This document shows positions 28,811 through 64,000 of a DNA stretch of 64,000 nucleotides, piece by piece. The translations under genes were made by a program, and so were the position numbers. Below the pieces are notes generated by a model. It saw nothing but the letters and a program-made list of their open reading frames with translations. It was not told where the DNA came from and did not search any database. The DNA comes from Amoebidium appalachense (taxonomy: Eukaryota > Ichthyosporea). Positions within the stretch are counted from its first letter, which is position 1; every line of letters starts with the position of its first letter. The stretch is taken from the NCBI GenBank assembly GCA_963693365.1, contig CAVNZM010000012.1:62001-126000 (forward strand), written 5' to 3'.

Positions 28811-31800
28811 TTATGCCGCATCCTTCTTGTCCTCCTCCTCCTTGCCCTCCTCGTTTGCTGTGGAAACAACAGTGTCAGTCCATTAGGCACCCGCCAATCA
28901 AAAGACGCAGTTCGCAAAAAGAGCGACTGGAGAGCTATATTCCCACGAACTAACAGGTACCATTAAAAACGACAAACAAAAAGGCCCAGAAGAGGGTTAA
29001 ATGATGCTAGCAGCCACAAGCCTAACATTAACCATGGACAAACCCATTTGATAGCTAGGGCACAGCACACATACCTTGCATATCGGAGGTCCAGAGTGTG
29101 AGGTTGTCGCGCAGCAGCTGCATGATGAGCGTGCTGTCCTTGTAGTCCTCCTCCTTCAGTGAGTCCAGCTCGGCAATAGCATCGTCAAACGCCTGCAGCA
29201 CACACACCGTCAGAAAACAGTCGAACAATCGGGGAGGCAGGAGAGGGAGGAAGGGGAGGGTGGGAGGCACTGAGGAATTACTAAGAGAGGCAAGCACGGC
29301 CCGAGGTAAGAAATAAATGTAGCCACACAAGGTCATCGATATTGGCAAGCCTCGTACACGAAGTATGGTTCCGTGTGTGGGAAATAGTGCTCAACGTGTA
29401 CAACTATGCAGTTGGCCTCCTGCATCAAACACCTCCCCCCCCCCCCCCCCTCCTCCTTCCCTCCCCACACACATACACAATAAAATGCACACACACTCAG
29501 ACAGCTTAGTCAACATGGCCCAGAGCACCCAGAAAGAGCGTAAATCGTAAGAAGAGCCCATCCTTAGACCCTCACCTTCACGGGCAACCCCTCCCCCCCT
29601 CCCCTCCCGTGAAGGGGAGGTGGTACACATTACACATGGAAGGTAAACACATACACCATGTTGTACTTGCAACCAGCGTGCACGCCACGGAAACTAAAAC
29701 CGGGCCCATCCCCACAACCCCCTTTGCTTCCGACCTTGGAGGTTGTGTAAAAGCAGCAATCCAGAACAGAAGGGATCAGATAAATCGTGTGACCGCATGC
29801 AAATATTGGCCAAAGATAAAAGCTCGTGCAAAGAAGCAGAGAATTAAACAAGACGGGGGGAGGGGGGGGGGGGGGGGGGAGGGGGTGTTGCCACTTACGA
29901 AGCATTAAAAGCAATAAGGATTGGACAAACATCCCCCCCCCCCCCCACTCCCTTCCACACAGAAGGGAGAGTATGCTTTATCGGGGGGAAGGGGGGGTAT
30001 CTTAACATACACAAATATTGAGGAGCCCAAGAATATCCATAAAACGTAAAAAGGGAGAGGTGTGGGAGGTGCATTACTGAATACATGACAAAGGGGGCTA
30101 AAACATCTCTGACCACGTGATAGACCCACCACCAGGGCAACCGAGCCGAGGGGGGGGGGGGGGGGTTTGAATGCGGAACACAGTACGAAGTACGCATACA
30201 CGATGAGAAGCATGGTGCAGGACACATGCAAAGGCAAACATTCAAGTATGCAGCATCAGCCATGCGCACAGTATGCGTCATAAGCAGAGCCCATCCTCAG
30301 GGAGGGCCCAAGTCATCAATTGCGTCTGAGTTTCGACCCCTTAGCCCGCGTATATACGACGCTCCAACTCAGACAGCAGCATCAACTGAACTTGGGTGGG
30401 TCAACCCGTCTTGATCAAAGACGAGCAGGGTTGCTTATGCAAGCAAGGTGAGCAAAACGGTGAAGATGTATGTGCAAACTAATGCAGTGCAGCGACAAAC
30501 GCGTATGTGCTTACAGATGCACGACACAGAGCAACCATGCCCGGTTGCATGGAAGTAAAGATGTCTCGGGGGGGGGGGGGGGGGGGGGGGACACTGCACG
30601 AGGCTACAAAAAAGCAATACCGAAACAAACTCGCCCCACTGTAAAAGGCTAAAAGGAAAAGAAATGTACCTGCTTGGCCAAGTGGCAGGCACGGTCCGGG
30701 GAGTTCAGAATCTCGTAGTAGAAGACGGAGAAGTTAAGGGCAAGACCCAGGCGGATAGGGTGTGTGGGTGGCAACTCGGTGGTGGCAATGTCTGCAAAAC
30801 GAAACATCAGTTAGAACCTCAGCCTTTCACCACCACCACCACCCCTTCCCTTTGCCCTGAGGCAGCACACACCTGAGGCGGCCTTGTATGCGGCCAGGGA
30901 CTGGTCGGCAGCCTCTTTTCTGTCGTTGCCGGTGGCGAACTCGGCAGTGTAACGGTAGTAGTCACCCTTCATCTTGTAGTAGAACACCTTGGACTCACCA
31001 GTGCTTGCGTTGGGGATGAGGTGCTTGTCCAGGACCTCCATGACGTCTGCAGGGGTGCCAAACGTAAGACCCAAAAGAAACAAAGGAACAAAACCACAAC
31101 AACTTGGAAAAGAGACATACCGGCGCAAGTCTTCTTGAGCTCAGTCTCGATGGTAGAGCGGTACTCCTTAATGATGGCAAGCTTCTTCTCGTTACCCTTG
31201 CTCTCCTCCTTCTGCTCGATGCTGGAGATGATGCGCCATGAGGCACGGCGGGCACCAATGACGTTCTTGTATGCCACCGACAGGAGGTTGCGCTCCTCAA
31301 CAGTCAGCTCGACGTTGAGGGCGGCCACCTTCTTCATGGCATCAACCATCTCTGTCAGGCACACTCTGGTCAATGAAAGAGAAACGAAGAGGGCAGGAGA
31401 GTACAGACACGGCTTCACCGCAGATGTAGTTCAACGAAACCACAGTGGGATCGTCAACATAGATCGGAAATATCTAAAAGTGTTTTCATCACCACATCTG
31501 CTTGTGACCAAGGGTACATGTAAACCGAAAGCAAAATTAAGAGACAGCACAAGAATCTAGTGCAAAACGGTCCGTGCATGATCTTGAAGTGTGGTGCAAC
31601 GACGCGTGTGTGTGTTGTCAATTGGCGTTGTGTGGGTGGGTGTGTGCAGGTACGCGTGCTGTGGGTGTGTGTGCGCGCGCATTGGTCAGCATGCATCCTT
31701 GTGCGGGTGTGTGGATGTGTGCTCGGTTGCTAAAAGGTGGTGGGAGTAAGGGACAAAGAACAATGCTAGATGTAATTCTGGCGCTAATAGTACAACAGGA

Positions 31801-32564
31801 ACCTGACGGGGAAGACAGCGGTGGCTGAGGTATGGAAAGGCAAAGAATAAAAGTGCAGCAGGACTGAGAATCAAAAAAGACAGGAAGCTCAGCGTCGTGG
31901 AGATAGAAGGGTAGATGATCGTGTTTTAATGTTGCAGAAAAAAAAAACCATGCAAAAACAGACTCATGGATTCCGTTCCTAACGATTGAGAACTGGTGAC
32001 AACACGGCGAGGTTCCTGAAGAACGTAAACCGATCTCAAACAACTTTCCAACCGTCACGTCGGTTTAGTACAGCCTGCTCTTGAGAAGTTGACGACCCAG
32101 TGAAATCGGTGACCCCGACATGTAGTGAAGTGATTGAAACAAGATGTACTTAGCTAATTCTCTGGATTCTGACTCCGACATGTAGTGAAGTGATTGAAAC
32201 GAGATGTATTTAGCTAATTCTCTGGATTCTGAGGTCTCTACTCTATAAGTTACGACAGAGCAGATCCATTTAGAGATTTGTGACGATGCTAACGGGGTAT
32301 CTACGGTTGCCCCAACCCCTAAAGACTGCAGGTAAAAGGCCCCGGCCATATCAAAGAAATCGGCTGATTCCAGCAGGATAGATCGCGATGGAGTTGGATG
32401 GAAAGCTAATTCTAAGGAACGTAAAAACGGAGAACACAGATTCTATGCTCTATTCCAGCTGTAGGTCACAGAATCCAGCTGTATCGGCCGGGAAAATTAC
32501 CATCGTAGCGCTCAGCCTGCTCGGCGAGCTTGGACTTGTAGACGAAATCCTCGCGCTCAGTCAT
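28811..32564 (-). CDS. 14-3-3 protein, 6 exons
   Basis: This is a phosphoserine/phosphothreonine-binding adaptor that acts as a dimer in the cytosol. Exons are 32564-32501, 31351-31121, 31046-30873, 30791-30670, 29192-29075 and 28857-28811, giving 251 aa (family usual about 245-255). Both family signatures are present: [11 protein letters not shown] and [20 protein letters not shown]. The phosphopeptide-binding residues are visible: the Lys of SVAYKNV, the Arg of ARRASWR, the Arg-Tyr of GDYYRY and the Asn of [10 protein letters not shown]. The short C-terminal exon encodes an acidic tail ([13 protein letters not shown]), as in many 14-3-3s. The start ATG gives the standard [20 protein letters not shown] opening. 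Phases agree at all junctions and nothing looks broken. Confidence 0.97.
30159..30445 (+). repeat. Dispersed repeat family A, long copy
   Basis: About 285 bases match 52095-52350 in inverted orientation: TTTGAATGCG and GTACGAAGTACG at one end, CATAAGCAGAGCCCATCCTC in the middle, GATCAAAGACGAGCAGGGTT at the other. The G tract after CATCCTCA is only G3-A-G3 here. It lies in intron 4 of the 14-3-3 gene. Confidence 0.85.
32115..32234. repeat. 60-base tandem duplication in 14-3-3 intron 1
   Basis: Two units begin CCGACATGTAGTGAAGTGAT and contain TTAGCTAATTCTCTGGATTC, with two differences visible. Confidence 0.9.
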
Positions 32565-45189
<12,625 letters not shown>

Positions 45190-45373
45190 AAAACGCGCAG
45201 GCTCACAGGACACAAGCACACATGCAAACATCATGCAAGATTATGCTTGCAAGGTTGCAAATGCACGTGTGTGCATGTAATATAGCTGCACAGGTGGAGA
45301 TTTATGCAGCCAGGAGGCATCTCTGTGACCAAAACTGGTGATTGGCTTGATACATACAAAGCAACAAAGCACA

Positions 45374-45414
<41 letters not shown>

Positions 45415-46460
45415 ACACTTGAACTCACGTATATATACACACGTGCATGCACTGCACCGGTCATTCAACACAAATGCGGGCACAATATGACATGCCAATT
45501 TGCTTCTGCTTGATGCTAACTGGTTGTGGCAGTAATGATTCTGACCGTTTTCATTGGTTGCCGCAGGTGGACGGGGAATCATCCAACAGCCGCATGCACA
45601 TGGTTTAAGTCGATGCACGTGCGCAAGCACACGTGCGCAAGCACCACCTATGATGTTCTCTGTAAATCCTGTGTGTAAAATTAATACACGTGCGCAACAC
45701 TAAGCGCTTTCGTGCGCACTACATATACACACCTCCTGGTATGTCCATGCACACTACCTAATATCATGTTCTGGCAAATCTGAAGTACAGGTGCTAAAGT
45801 GATGGGGGTGCACACAACCCAATTGTTCTGTACAGATTTATTTGGGAAGGTAATGCACGTGGCGCCCGCTTAGCATATTCTGTAAATAGCTGATGTGCGA
45901 AAGTAACGTATGAATGAGTGGGCCGGGCTCCGCTGTGCATGGCCCCAATAACACATCTATATACTATCATTACCCAGTTGGCCACATGTGACCACAGCCC
46001 ACATTACCCAGATGGCCACATGTGACCACAGCCCACGTTGTAACTCGCAGTGGATCTCCTACAGCCTAGCCCGGTGTTGGCTGCTAGTCCCCACTTGTCT
46101 TTTGAAATAAATGTAGGCCTACCCTAGCAGTGACGAAGCTGGGTCAGGATGTCTCATGTCCCGTGTCACGTGTGGTTGGTGACTTTGAAGTTTGAAGCTT
46201 TTGAAGTAAACTTTTAACTGTTTGAAGATGCCCCAACCTCATTGGAGTAGCGCGCACCACTATAGCCATATATAGTAATCTGATACCACCGCGCATTGGG
46301 TGCGCTCTGGAGCGCTGAGCCACACGCTACACGTGCCCTTCTGCAGAGCTCAGTTGTGCTGAGGCTGCTTCAGAGTTACTTCTGTATGTACATACATTGG
46401 AGTTGCAGCACATACATATCATAAAAAACCCGTGCCCAGTGTGCCACCTACCTGCCGAAG
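45190..46460. other. Intergenic between the DHHC gene and the Cys/His gene
   Basis: A possible further exon of the DHHC gene (after the CAG at 45564-45566) cannot be excluded. Small duplications are present: a 35-base unit containing GGCCACATGTGACCACAGCC at 45973-46037 and CACGTGCGCAAGCA twice near 45618. AATAAA at 46108 could be a distant polyadenylation signal. Confidence 0.4.
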
Positions 46461-56479
<10,019 letters not shown>

Positions 56480-58266
56480 ATGCTTCTAGATGCCAAGTAC
56501 CTGTCTACATCTATTGCACACACACAGACAAACACACACACACACACATGCATGCACGCACACACACACACCACACACACTCTCTCTCTCTCTTCTACAA
56601 CCTCTGAATAGTATGAATTGCGGACAGAACAGTTGCATGTAGAACGTACGCTTGTGTTCGTGCTTTGCTGGTGATTCTGGCGTACACAAAACACAGTGCA
56701 CGTCCGCATTTTGTGCACATATTGTCAACATCCAAAACTAGTCCGTGTAGTTGTGTAGGGCAACCTAGCCAAGCACACCTTGAATCAAACGTGCCTGTAA
56801 GTCTTTTGATTCTAGTTCTACTGCATTTTGAACACAGCAGCCCTCCTCAAGCTCACACACACACACTGAGCCACAACCACATGCAGTAATCCAATTATGT
56901 GTCAGCCTTTATCCCCAGCTGTGCTGTGGGCTAAATACAGTAGCAACCCTGCTGGCCAGGGTGGAAATATGCAGCCAGCCCACCAGAACACAAATGTGGC
57001 TGTGTCCATGTGGCCACACTTGCAAGTTTCTAGTTTGCTAGTTTGTCTGCCATATGTACTGGGCCACGGCCATCTAGGGTGTTTCTAGATGGCCGTGGTA
57101 CTGGGCCCATCCTAAGGATAGCTATCAAGAGCCCATGCACCCCAGATCCGGACTCTCCACCATGATATGCATGGGCCCACGGCCCATTCTCCCCCACCGG
57201 CCGCGGCATTATGCAGCCTACGTGCTAACAAGTTCCGCACCTGCAGTGCAACATCACCTACCCGATCACAATTGACCTCTCAGTGCACCACCCTACACCG
57301 TCAAGCAACGGCAAGTTATTTTGGGCTACACACTCACAAACGAAACACACACACACGCACAGATCGCAACCACCCGTTCACATGGATGCTCAATGAGCTC
57401 ATGGCCTTCCAGCCAATCAGAGCAGGGAAATGGATAAAAGGCCTAAGGAGTATTGCCTGGATGGTGTGGTAGTGTTGCTGAAAGGCTGGTAGCGGGAGGG
57501 GAGGTGTTGTGGCACCAGGTGAGGGAAATGGATCCGATTATCGTGGGTGTGTGCACGTGTCCCTGTGTGTGTGTGGAGAAGGGGGGGGATGGGGGGGGTG
57601 GGGGGGGTGGGGGGGGGGGTGGGGGGCGGGGGAAGGAGAGACAAATATCTGGGACGATGGAAGTCACTGCAGCTTAAGGTAGGGCGGGATATGGATTTTG
57701 GACCCCAGCGAAATTTTATTACGCCCCGGCCGACTCAGATTGCGGCGGTTCTGTTTCCCCCCCCCCCCCCCACGCCCACGCCCACCCCCCACCCCCCACC
57801 CCTCAACCCACACACACACCACAGGGGGAAAAAAAAAAAACACGAAAAAGATTATCTTGCAACACCCGGGGGAGCCCTTTCTGGTGTCTAATGTTTTTTT
57901 TTTATTTCCTCCTCCTCCCACCCTCCCCCCCCCCCTCCCCCCTCCCCCTGTGGCTCTCAGCGAATGGTAAAAACGAGGACACAGGGATTTGGCTCAGACA
58001 TAGGTGGCGGTGGCGGTGGTGGTTGGGAGAAAACTTTGGGAGATAAGGCTCCCTGCATCTGCCTCGGGTCCATATACTAGTGGTCTGATGCGGAAAGAAG
58101 GAATATGAAAAGATGCTTCCTATATCATCTCTCGTTATGTTACAGTAGCTTTGCATCTATTTGGGCGAAAGCATTCTGTCGGCTAAGCTGGTGCCGGGAC
58201 CTCATCACAGCTTCAAATGTATGTCGATAATAATAAACTAATATTAGCACACTATTAATTGCCTCC

Positions 58267-58338
<72 letters not shown>

Positions 58339-58808
58339 CTTGAATATAAAGACGGATACTGAAACTTTGATACATATGCGTCGCCCCTGGCGTAAGCATT
58401 TGTGGCGAAAACAGAGGCGGTGATACTAAGAGGGAGAAAAAAAGGTACGCGCACACGCGCAACACGTACTGTAACACACACACATGCACACGTATACACG
58501 TGTACGCATGCAAAGACACACGCTCACGGACATGTTACCGCGGAATACAGTATACGCTTAGGATATGGTGGTTTATCATGGTGTGTGCTCTTGCACTGGC
58601 ACGTACCTGCCGAACCTTACACACACACAAATACGGTATGTTTAATGTGGTACGCGCACACACAAAAACATGCACACAACCTGTCATAAATTTACCCCCC
58701 CCCCCCCCCCCCCCCCTCCCCCTCCAAACCCACCCACCCACCCACCCACCCACCCACCGAACACACACATGTACACACACGCACACGCACACGCACGCAC
58801 GTACACAT

Positions 58809-58896
<88 letters not shown>

Positions 58897-60244
58897 TGTC
58901 GAGCACACACCGTCAAGCACAATTTTTATAAACTAACTCAACACGACACACATGGTTTTGGCATGCACAAACCGTATGATGCCCTAAACCTATTACTGAT
59001 CGGATTCAATAGGGATAGGAGTTAGAGGTGCTCAAGAGCGATCCGCCAGGAGGTGAAGGGGGAGTTGGGGGGCATGTTGGTCGACCGGTGGGGGGAGGGA
59101 GGGGGGAGGGGGGAGGGGGGGAGGGGGGAGGGAGGGGGAGAGGGGCCCGGGGGAAATGCCCCCCTCAACGGACAGCCCCTTCCTCTCCCCCCCACCCCCT
59201 CAGCAAACCGTAAAACTTGCGTGCTGTGTCTCCCGGGATCGATATCCGGAGTATTCGGAAGTAGGGGGGTCGACATCGACGCATTAAAAATACACATTGG
59301 CTCGATTGGTGTTGGTGGTGATGGTGGTGATGGTGCGCGATGTGTGTGTGTGTGTGTGTGTTAAGGGGGGGGGGGGGGGGGGGGCAGGGGGGCGCGGGGG
59401 TTGAAAGGGGCAGGGGGAGCGGGGGGAGGGGGGGGAGGGGGGGGGGGGGGGGGGGGGGGGGGGAGGGGGGTGGGGGGGGGGAAGGAGGCGGACGGGGGGA
59501 GGGGGGGGCAGTGAAGAGGAGGAGGGAAGGGGGTTCGCGATTACCAAGAGGTACATGGATATGCTCTTCTATGCTCCCCTTTTACGGCATCTCAATTTCA
59601 AAGATCTCCCAAGCCTTGCATTTCCGAGTCTCCGATGTGGCCACGGATGGATCCCGTCTGATCCCGTACCCACCAGAAACGGCTGTACTTGGTACTTGGG
59701 GGACACATTGCTTACGAAATTCAAGATAGATTAGTGGCCATCCGTTGGCATATTATGTGCCGAAGAAGCACCCCATTTCGTTCAAACCAACAGCCTAATC
59801 ACCTTCGAAACGTCTGGGGCCACACACACACTTGGCCCGCCGATGACGCAAAATTTATAACAAAAAGACATATTCTCGATCGGCGCGTTCCAGGGCAGAT
59901 GAAAATATGGTGTTTACATAGCATGATAAATGGGCTTTGTATGCGACTTGTGTTTTTAAGAGCTTCGGTTAAAGCTTTAAAGTTCATTTGTTTACTTCAA
60001 GCTCATTTTTTACAGGGGAAACCTAACGCCGCAACTTTTCGCGCGCATTCCACACGTGATATCGCAACTGGCAGCAGCCTTTCATCATCGCCCTGTGTCA
60101 GTCTTCGTTTCAGCTCCGTTTTGTGTTTCTACGTTTCCTGTTTTCTGCCTTGGATATCGGCACCCATCCGCGTTGGAAAACAATCCATCCACACACATCC
60201 ACCCCACAGGCGCTCGGCTTAGTCCGTGCGGCACACATTCACTT
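56480..60244. other. Intergenic between the Cys/His gene and eIF1
   Basis: No supported gene. It holds CA/GA-rich tracts, a 14-base-pair perfect hairpin (57064-57098), a C36-A33 compound run (58268-58336), (CA)n (58809-58891) and poly-G blocks (59090-59150, 59365-59490). An open frame of 177 codons (59689-60222) ends 22 bases before the eIF1 start, but it lacks recognisable domains. Confidence 0.5.
57064..57098. other. Perfect 14-bp stem hairpin
   Basis: CCACGGCCATCTAG and CTAGATGGCCGTGG are exact reverse complements separated by a 7-base loop (GGTGTTT). It lies 585 bases past the stop of the Cys/His gene. Confidence 0.85.
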
Positions 60245-61704
60245 ATGTCGATTCAAAACTTGAACTCCTTTGGTGAGTCTTCATGCCTTCCAAAGTTTCG
60301 CATAGTGGACAGATGTTTGGTAGAGACAGCTGTGAATTTGGATCTAGCCTGGCTATTAGCGACGTGTTTACGACGAATGCAAGCGGAGCACTGTACGCTA
60401 CAATATAACAAAAGACGTAATCGTTATGAACGAGTGTAGTAGATGGAATCCAGTTGACCAACGCCTGTTCTTAGTTCATTATTGCACCTTTGGCAAGTTG
60501 AATGACACGTAAGCAAGAACAGAACGATTTCCGCTGGCTGAACCAGATTGTTGCATTTCAACGTCTACCAAAAATCGATCACACATCACTACTCAACCAG
60601 CAACGCCCAAAAGCCAAGTTTTTTATTTTTCATGGTGACGTAGTCAGTTCCTTCTGCTGGGCTTTAAGTTCTTCTTTGAGATGCTAAGGAAAAGGTGCCA
60701 CACTGTGTTCTCCCACAAGAACAGGTTGCGAACTTGAGTGTATGTGGTTCTCACACGTTTTTGTGCAGACCCCTTTGCGGATGCTGAGCGCGACCACGAG
60801 GAGGTAGGAGGGGCTGTGCAGTCTGGGCTAGTCCACATCCGTATCCAGCAGCGTGCTGGCCGCAAGACCCTCACGACCGTGCAGGGTATTGCCGAGGAAT
60901 ATGACAAGAAGCGCCTTGTGAAGGCCTTTAAGAAGGAGTTTGCCTGCAACGGCACCGTCGTCGAGCACCCTGAGTACGGCGAAGTCATCCAGCTGCAGGT
61001 GGGTGCTGGGCTAGGATAGGGGGTGTTGAACTCAGGCTTCGAGAGCTTTAGTACTGGATCCCTTTCTAGTGTTATTCTGGCTGGGTGAGAGTATGTTGGC
61101 AACGGAGAGTTGGAACCAGGGATATTAGAAACATAGTGGAAAGTCGGCAAGGTCTATCAGCATTTGTGCTCATGTTTGTCTTGTTGCTGGACTAACAAGG
61201 TGTGCACTGGGTCGGCTGTCTATCCGGTGCCCCCTGACCCGCCTTTCGTGTCCGCTCTCACGTAATGAAATCTGTTATTCACATTGAGAGCCCTAAAACA
61301 TTGTTGCATATGCTGTCACTGAACTGCGAGCGGCTGCCTTGAGAACAGCACCCGAAGCCACTTTTCTGCTTGGATAGAAACTGCACAACTGTGTGCAGGC
61401 CATACGTGCAATCACAAATGTGCACTTACTTTACTGCTTGTACACCATACACACGTATGCTGTGCACATAGGCACTTGCAAGCACAGGAACACTGGATAC
61501 AACTATCTTAAGCGCTTATACTATACATCGTGTTTATTGGCCAATCTGCTACATGCAAGCACACACATGCACACCACCCGAGTGTTCGTCACTCGGCGAC
61601 ATGTGGTGCTTCCATCTCAATTAACTTGGTTTTAGCCCACACGTGCAAACACTCCCCGCATGACTGTGCATCACATTTTTTTGAGCACAGAAGCATTGTC
61701 ATGT

Positions 61705-61740
<36 letters not shown>

Positions 61741-62500
61741 GTGCTTGACACTAGTGTGCAAATAGACACATTTTTTGCACCATAAGGGCACGTTTAATGG
61801 GGAAAGTGTTGTAGTGGCAAAAACTCCTCTCTGTACATGTGCGCTTGTTTGCACCTTGGGGATGCAGTCCGGGGCTGCTGTGCTGGATGTGGGCAGCATT
61901 CAGTTGTGGCTGTGCTGACTGGGCCTTGCAGGGTGACCAGCGCAACAACATCTGCGAGTTTTTGGTGCGCGAGGGTCTCGTCAAGAAGGACCAGCTCAAG
62001 GCAAGTGTCCTGTGTTTGTGTGTGTGTAGAGGGGGGGGGGGGGGACTAACCGGCTTTGATTAATGCTGGTTGTGGAAACGAGGGGTAGAAAGGTGGGGTG
62101 GGGGGGGGGATGAGGTTTTATCTCCTGAAAAGACAGTGGCACTCAGGCGATGCATGCATGTGTGCCTCAAGGATGGTGTGGTGGTGGGTGGGGTGTGTCG
62201 GGTGCCTACACTCACGCTTTTCATGGATACACACGCGCACACAGTGCTTTCTCTACCACACCACGATCATTTCATCGCCACGACCTGTCCAGCTCTGCTC
62301 TTGTTTTTACGCACACAATCACTCACACACACAAGGTATGGGAGGAACCCAGGTATGGGAACGAATCTGGTGTTGGGGGGGGGGGGGGGGCACTCGTGTT
62401 TGTTTTGGAGAGGGAGGATTGGGTCATGTGGACAGGACAATGTATTTGTCTTCCGTGTCAATGCTGACTGCCTACTCCCCCACAGATCCACGGTTTCTAA
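60245..62500 (+). CDS. EIF1: Translation initiation factor eIF1 (SUI1), 4 exons
   Basis: This is the small ribosome-binding factor that monitors start-codon selection in the 43S complex. Exons: 60245-60272, 60769-60998, 61932-62000, 62486-62500; 113 aa, the same length as human eIF1. The SUI1 core is unmistakable: HIRIQQRAGRKTLTTVQGIA, FKKEFACNGTVVEHPEYGEV and QLQGDQRNNICEFLV, ending in KIHGF. The last intron uses a GC donor (AAG|GCAAGT) and leaves a final exon of only five codons including the stop. All phases fit. No insertion, truncation or frameshift is seen. Confidence 0.97.
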
Positions 62501-62609
62501 ATGCAACGCTAAGCTAAGCATGCTACTGCCCGCTTGGCCCGTGCCGGCCAGGTGACCATGCGGGGCCCAGCCGCATGCCCCCACTACGTATGAACCTGTT
62601 ATCCCGCCA

Positions 62610-62615
62610 AATAAA
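62610..62615 (+). terminator. Probable polyadenylation signal of eIF1
   Basis: AATAAA occurs 110 bases past the eIF1 stop codon, a normal distance for a cleavage/polyadenylation signal. Confidence 0.5.
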
Positions 62616-64000
62616 TAATAGCGCACTATGGCGCATCTGTACATGTACTCACCTGTCTACCAATTAGTACATGACGCAACTGTGTTCATGGTTGGCTCCC
62701 AAGGTGTGTTTTTGGATGACCTGGACTCCTGAGTCCTGGCTTCTGATCACTTGCATGGGGTGTGACGTGTAGGTGTATGTTTTTTTTGTTTTTTTTCGTG
62801 GGGGGGGGGGGATTACATTCAGTTGTGTTTGGGGGGGTTTTTTGGGGGGGGGGGGGTCGTGCAGATGTGGTTTTCTTGGGGGGGGGGGGGGGGGGAGTGC
62901 ATTTGTGGTTGTTCTTTTGTGTGTGGGGTGGAGGGGGAGGAGGTGTTGATGTTTTTCTTGTGTGTGTGTCGGAGGTTGTGTGTGTGTGTGTAGGAGAGGG
63001 GAGGGGGTCAATGTGGTTTTTCTGTGTCTTTTTGTGCGCCGTGTGGGTTTTTTGGTGGTGTGTGTGTGTGGGGGGGAGGGGGGGCTGTGTTTGGTGTGAG
63101 GGGCCTGGGCCACCCAAGTGGTGCTGAGAAAGCAATTGCTGTGGACTGGCTGCTATGGGCATGTGGGAGGGGAATATTAATTCAGCGCACGCGTGAGCTG
63201 CTTGGTGTGTTCATGGTGTGCGTGCCATTGCACTGTGAATAAGCCATCTGCACCATTACATGGGCCGCCACACGGAAAGAAACAGCCACCACCCTGGTCT
63301 GCCACTGAATGAGCTGTCAACGACAAAAGGTGGGGCTACTTGCTGGCCATGGCATCAATGGGCTCAATACACTTGTACATGTGCACACCTCCGCAATCGT
63401 GCCACCGTGATCGATCATGAAGCTGAATCTATTGCAGCCTATTATAGTCTATTTGCATTTACTTTAAATTTGAGTCACCGTGGTGGTGGTAACGTTTGGC
63501 ATGGCATGGCCCCCATCATATGCATAAAACTGCACGTGCGCGTGGCTGATTCAGAGGCCCGACCAGGACTAGTCGTCGTGTCCATATTAATACTATTGTG
63601 TGCGTAATTGTTTTCCCACCAAGTTACGCGTACGATCACCTCAAGGAGCAAAACTTTGACAGCGGATATTCCTACTTTTTTTAGTAGATTATAAACTATG
63701 GTATCTTCTTTTTTCGCTGCAAAATCTCCTTGAATCCCTCCCCCCTTCCCCCCCCCCCCCCCCCCCCCCCCCCCACCCACCCACCCACCCACCCACACAA
63801 GTGTACACCCATGTTCGTGGCAACACCACCACCACACATGTGAAAACACATGTACACACACGCCGCGGCAAGGTGTATTGCAAGGGCAGCTTCCCCATAT
63901 CCTTCCCCCCCCCCCCCCCCCCCCCAAATCGGATCCCCCCCCATTCACACCCCGCGTTATCGATATCCTCCCATACCTGACCCCGTCCCTCTCCCTCCCC
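62616..64000. other. Right end, no gene recognised
   Basis: It is dominated by G/T-rich sequence (62780-63090), with (CCCA)n next to poly-C at 63742-63796 and another poly-C at 63906-63925. I see no supported exon. Confidence 0.5.

Noticed and set aside
59689-60222. Open frame of 177 codons just upstream of eIF1
   Set aside because: No recognisable domain and odd composition. It overlaps the expected eIF1 promoter and 5' UTR, so I judged it chance.
63475-63948. Minus-strand open frame of 157 codons at the right edge
   Set aside because: Half of it is poly-Gly from a C/G run and the rest is unrecognised.

Overview
The window looks like nuclear DNA of an intron-rich eukaryote, probably a single-celled one, with a genome overloaded by simple repeats. 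Poly-G/poly-C runs of 15-66 bases, (GT)n/(CA)n tracts, (CT)n tracts and minisatellites occur every few hundred bases, mostly in introns. I cannot name the species. A small TTTAGGG-type telomere-like motif near 2.28 kb is the only lineage hint, and it is weak.

Six genes were rebuilt exon by exon, requiring GT-AG junctions (one GC-AG) and matching phases. (1) 22551-4061, minus: catalytic subunit of DNA polymerase delta family, 31 exons, one open frame of about 1,119 codons. (2) 23113-23971, plus: an intronless class I SAM methyltransferase with one apparent +1 frameshift in a G5 run. (3) 32564-28811, minus: a 14-3-3 protein, 6 exons, 251 aa. (4) 35452-45189, plus: an ankyrin-repeat DHHC palmitoyltransferase of the HIP14/Akr1 type, 15 exons. 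(5) 46461-56479, plus: an unrecognised protein of about 430 aa in 16 exons, with a striking Cys/His/acidic segment. (6) 60245-62500, plus: translation initiation factor eIF1, 4 exons, 113 aa.

The remaining sequence holds simple repeats, a degraded non-LTR-retrotransposon-like fragment (about 1.1-1.7 kb), several dispersed repeat families, a possible MITE inside an intron (53.5-53.9 kb) and unassigned intergenic DNA.

The main discovery candidate is the polymerase. Its DNA-synthesis motifs (A, C, KxY-type) and both C-terminal cysteine modules are intact in an uninterrupted frame, but all three proofreading exonuclease motifs have lost key acidic residues. A replicative-type polymerase without proofreading, in a genome crowded with long mononucleotide and dinucleotide tracts, suggests a testable causal link. 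The repeats also appear woven into splicing: many acceptors are simply the end of a (CA)n tract, one intron is a tandem array of copies of its own donor site, and one acceptor is the last unit of a minisatellite.
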